From Veillonellaceae bacterium SB90 (lineage in GTDB: Bacteria > Bacillota > Negativicutes > Selenomonadales > Selenomonadaceae), in contig CABJCJ010000005.1 in NCBI GenBank assembly GCA_902364065.1, forward strand, positions 46,728 to 110,727: a DNA stretch of 64,000 bases, given 5' to 3'. The position numbers and the translations under genes were made by a program. Of this stretch, positions 58,471 through 64,000 are shown in pieces (the first letter of the stretch is position 1; each line of letters begins with the position of its first letter). The notes under the pieces were generated by a model that saw nothing but the letters and a program-made list of their open reading frames with translations, had not been told where the DNA came from and made no database searches.

Positions 58471-60720
58471 TTACTTGCGCTCAAACACCCACATGTAGGC
58501 AGCAAAGTCCGTGTCGATCTTCGGCACTTCGATGCCGCTGTACATGAGTTCATCACCGTAGAAGGACTTGCCCTCAAGGCTCAGACTCCTGTTGCCGGCG
58601 CCATCGTGCGAAAGTCCCCGTGCGGGGCTGTACGACGTCACTTCGTATTCTGCCGCCGCGTCGAGCTGCTCAAGTTTCAGCGTGCGCAGCTCCGTCGCCG
58701 GCGTTGCGAGCGTCTTGAAGTAGATGAGTACGATTTCCTGCCCATCTCTTGATACAAACTCCCAGGCCGTCTCATTGCCCGTGCCGGAAAACGGCGTCAG
58801 CAGACGGTAAAACCGGCCGAGCTGCATCGTCGGACGGATCTTCTTGTAGAGGGCGATGTGGCTGCGTACTTCTGCCTTCTCCTCCTCGCTCATGCGCGTG
58901 ATATCCATCTCATAGCCGTAGCAGCCCATCATGGCTGCAAATGCACGCGTCTGCATCGGCGTGACGCGGCCGACCTGATGGTTCGGCGTCACGGAGACGT
59001 GAGCGCCCATCGTGATGGGCGGGAAGACGAGGCTCGTGCCGCTCTGGATGGAAAAGCGGCAGATGGCATCCGTGTCGTCGCTCGTCCAGGTCTGCGGCAT
59101 GTAGTAGAGCATGCCGGCGTCGAAGCGGCCGCCGCCCCCCGAACAACTCTCAAAGAGGACATCGGGATGCGACTGCGTGATGCGCTCGAGGACGTCGTAG
59201 AGGCCGAGCACGAAGCGCGTGCGGACTTCCCCCTGACGCTCCGGCGGCAGTTTCGCCGAGAAGGCATCCGTCAGATGGCGGTTGAAGTCCCACTTGACGT
59301 AATCGATAGGCGCCGTATCAAGAATTTTGCAGACGGAGTCGACAATGTAATCGCGGACATCCGCGCGCGAGAGGTCGAGCACGAGCTGATGACGGCCGAA
59401 GCTGACCGGATATGACGGCGCCTTGAGCCCCCAGTCCGGATGCGCGCGGTAGAGGTCAGAATCCACCGATACCATCTCCGGCTCAAACCAGAGCCCGAAC
59501 TTGAGGCCGCGCTTGTGCGCACTCTCGGCCACCCCCTGCAGGCCTTCCTTGAGCTTCCCGGTATTGACAACCCAGTCGCCCAGCGAGGAATTGTCATCCT
59601 CGCGCTTGCCGAACCATCCGTCGTCGAGCACGAGGAGCTCGATGCCGAGGTCCTTGGCACAGGCCGCGAGATTGTCCATCTTAGCGTCATCGAAGTCGAA
59701 GTACGTTGCCTCCCAGTTGTTGACGAGGATTGGGCGCACGACGTCGCGGTACTTGCCGCGCACGATGTGGTGACGCACGACCTCATGGAAGGACTGACTC
59801 ATGCCGTTCAGGCCCTCCGGGCTGTAGACGAGCAGGGCTTCCGGCGTCTGGAAAGATTCGCCGGGCTCCAGATGCCAGCGGAATTCAAACGGATTGATGC
59901 CACCGACGACACGCGTCGTGCCGAACTGCTCGACCTCGGTCTTCAGCGAGAACTCGCCGCTCCAGACGAGAGCAAAGCCATACACATCACCCTGCGTCTC
60001 CCCCGCATCCCTGCGCAAAAGAGCGAGGAACGGCGACGTCTGATGCGAACTCGCGCCGCGACGGCTCGCGCTCTCCTCGATGCCATGCATGAGAGGCACG
60101 CGTTCCATATTGCGTTCCGACGCATGGCCGCCCCAGAGGTTGATGCGGTCGTAATCGTGATCAGGCAAATCGAGCGCGAAGCTCGCGGCATTCAGGAGCT
60201 CCAGTGCTTCCGTGCCGCTGTTCTCGATCTTTGTACTGCGCGCGATGACATTCGTCCCAGCAAAAATCGTATACGAGAGGCAAACGGCCAGCTTGCCCTT
60301 GGAATCCTCGAGATGGATGAGAAGCGTCTCGGCTTCGTTATCCTCCGCATACGAGGCCGGCAGGCCGGGAAGAGCAGGCTTGCCCTGCTGGATCTCGTAA
60401 CTCTTGTAGAAGAGTTCCGTCGTCGTCGTGCCGTCCTTGAGGCGCACTTCATATGCCGGGATGCGGTAGTCCGTGTGGCCGTAAGATGGATATTCCTGCG
60501 GCAGCACGTCGAGCGAGAACGTACGCTCATTCTCATAGGCCGCCGGCTGCGGCGAGAACGCTCGGTCAATCTGCTGGAATGGACGGCTGTCGCGGAAGGC
60601 GCGCAGGGGTCTGCCCCAGTAGCGGTGCATGAGATAGCGGCCGCGCACCACCTGCAGCACATAGCTCATCTGCTCGTTGCGCAGGTGAAAGACGCCCGTC
60701 TTTTCATCGTATTGGATCAT
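58471..60720 (-). CDS. Alpha-galactosidase, GH36 family
   Basis: 749 residues; start ATG 60718-60720 after AAAGGAAATCAAC. A GH36 enzyme that removes alpha-linked galactose from raffinose-family sugars. The catalytic nucleophile is in the YVKWDFNRH motif near 480 and the acid/base in TSDDTDAICRF near 545; LVLDDGWFGKR and FESCSGGGGRFD are further signatures. No signal peptide, so it acts on imported sugars. Second gene after the beta-galactosidase, 48 bp away. Confidence 0.95.
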   Translation of the reverse strand: MIQYDEKTGVFHLRNEQMSYVLQVVRGRYLMHRYWGRPLRAFRDSRPFQQIDRAFSPQPAAYENERTFSLDVLPQEYPSYGHTDYRIPAYEVRLKDGTTTTELFYKSYEIQQGKPALPGLPASYAEDNEAETLLIHLEDSKGKLAVCLSYTIFAGTNVIARSTKIENSGTEALELLNAASFALDLPDHDYDRINLWGGHASERNMERVPLMHGIEESASRRGASSHQTSPFLALLRRDAGETQGDVYGFALVWSGEFSLKTEVEQFGTTRVVGGINPFEFRWHLEPGESFQTPEALLVYSPEGLNGMSQSFHEVVRHHIVRGKYRDVVRPILVNNWEATYFDFDDAKMDNLAACAKDLGIELLVLDDGWFGKREDDNSSLGDWVVNTGKLKEGLQGVAESAHKRGLKFGLWFEPEMVSVDSDLYRAHPDWGLKAPSYPVSFGRHQLVLDLSRADVRDYIVDSVCKILDTAPIDYVKWDFNRHLTDAFSAKLPPERQGEVRTRFVLGLYDVLERITQSHPDVLFESCSGGGGRFDAGMLYYMPQTWTSDDTDAICRFSIQSGTSLVFPPITMGAHVSVTPNHQVGRVTPMQTRAFAAMMGCYGYEMDITRMSEEEKAEVRSHIALYKKIRPTMQLGRFYRLLTPFSGTGNETAWEFVSRDGQEIVLIYFKTLATPATELRTLKLEQLDAAAEYEVTSYSPARGLSHDGAGNRSLSLEGKSFYGDELMYSGIEVPKIDTDFAAYMWVFERK

Positions 60721-60768
60721 GTTGATTTCCTTTCTGGATTTCCTATCCGAACAAAGGACACGAGACAC

Positions 60769-63980
<3,212 letters not shown>

Positions 63981-64000
63981 ACCAATAAATCTTATCGAAT

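Overview
The window looks like a chromosomal segment of a moderately GC-rich Negativicutes bacterium. A Selenomonas/Mitsuokella-like member of the Selenomonadaceae is my best guess, inferred from gene content rather than from any search. The evidence is a Firmicutes-type str-S10-spc ribosomal operon carrying an L7Ae-family gene upstream of rpsL and a zinc-type S14, diderm/anaerobe accessory genes, strong Shine-Dalgarno sites, frequent TTG/GTG starts and many Tat-type signal peptides. I see no rRNA, tRNA, CRISPR array, prophage or insertion sequence; the only RNA gene recognised is tmRNA.

Positions 1-11404 hold the minus-strand ribosomal operon, transcribed from a strong promoter at 11376-11404: L7Ae-like, rpsL, rpsG, fusA, tuf, rpsJ, rplC, rplD, rplW, rplB, rpsS, rplV, rpsC, rplP, rpmC, rpsQ, rplN, rplX, rplE, rpsN. 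It continues past the left edge. Next come tkt (transketolase), an operon of an ABC-F ATPase, a UbiB kinase and chorismate mutase, a secreted glucosaminidase, an NCS2-type permease, a VTT-domain protein, the AmmeMemoRadiSam pair and a Tat-exported metallophosphoesterase.

Positions 24.4-45.3 kb form a dense accessory redox island: aldo/keto reductases, a Tat-DUF362 protein, flavodoxins (soluble and lipoprotein), a DUF4405 membrane protein, two iron-type alcohol dehydrogenases, flavin reductase, carboxymuconolactone-decarboxylase-like and cupin proteins, alpha/beta hydrolases, an MFS exporter, a metallo-hydrolase, a PAP2 phosphatase and DoxX. LysR and MerR regulators are interspersed. The most striking signal is regulatory. 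Three families of repeated promoter/operator elements tie the operons together: four TTCACA-N17 promoters sharing a TGTGAAAT half-palindrome, three TTCTGN-N17 promoters sharing a 16-bp GTTA..GAAC box, and two 19-bp-spacer MerR promoters sharing a CCGGT..ACCGG palindrome. The island also contains several gene stubs (flavodoxin, LysR, AEC-transporter-like, secreted peptides), which shows repeated duplication and deletion. The inferred overall role is reductive handling of electrophiles, aldehydes or quinones; the substrate is unknown.

Positions 46-64 kb contain an orphan Flp-like pilin, another LysR with a secreted hydrolase, a CorA transporter with a long structured leader, an ECF-type nickel/cobalt transporter (CbiMN, CbiQ, CbiO), an MTA/SAH nucleosidase-like gene, tmRNA, a galU-DUF445-DUF445 operon and a beta-galactosidase/alpha-galactosidase operon at the right edge.
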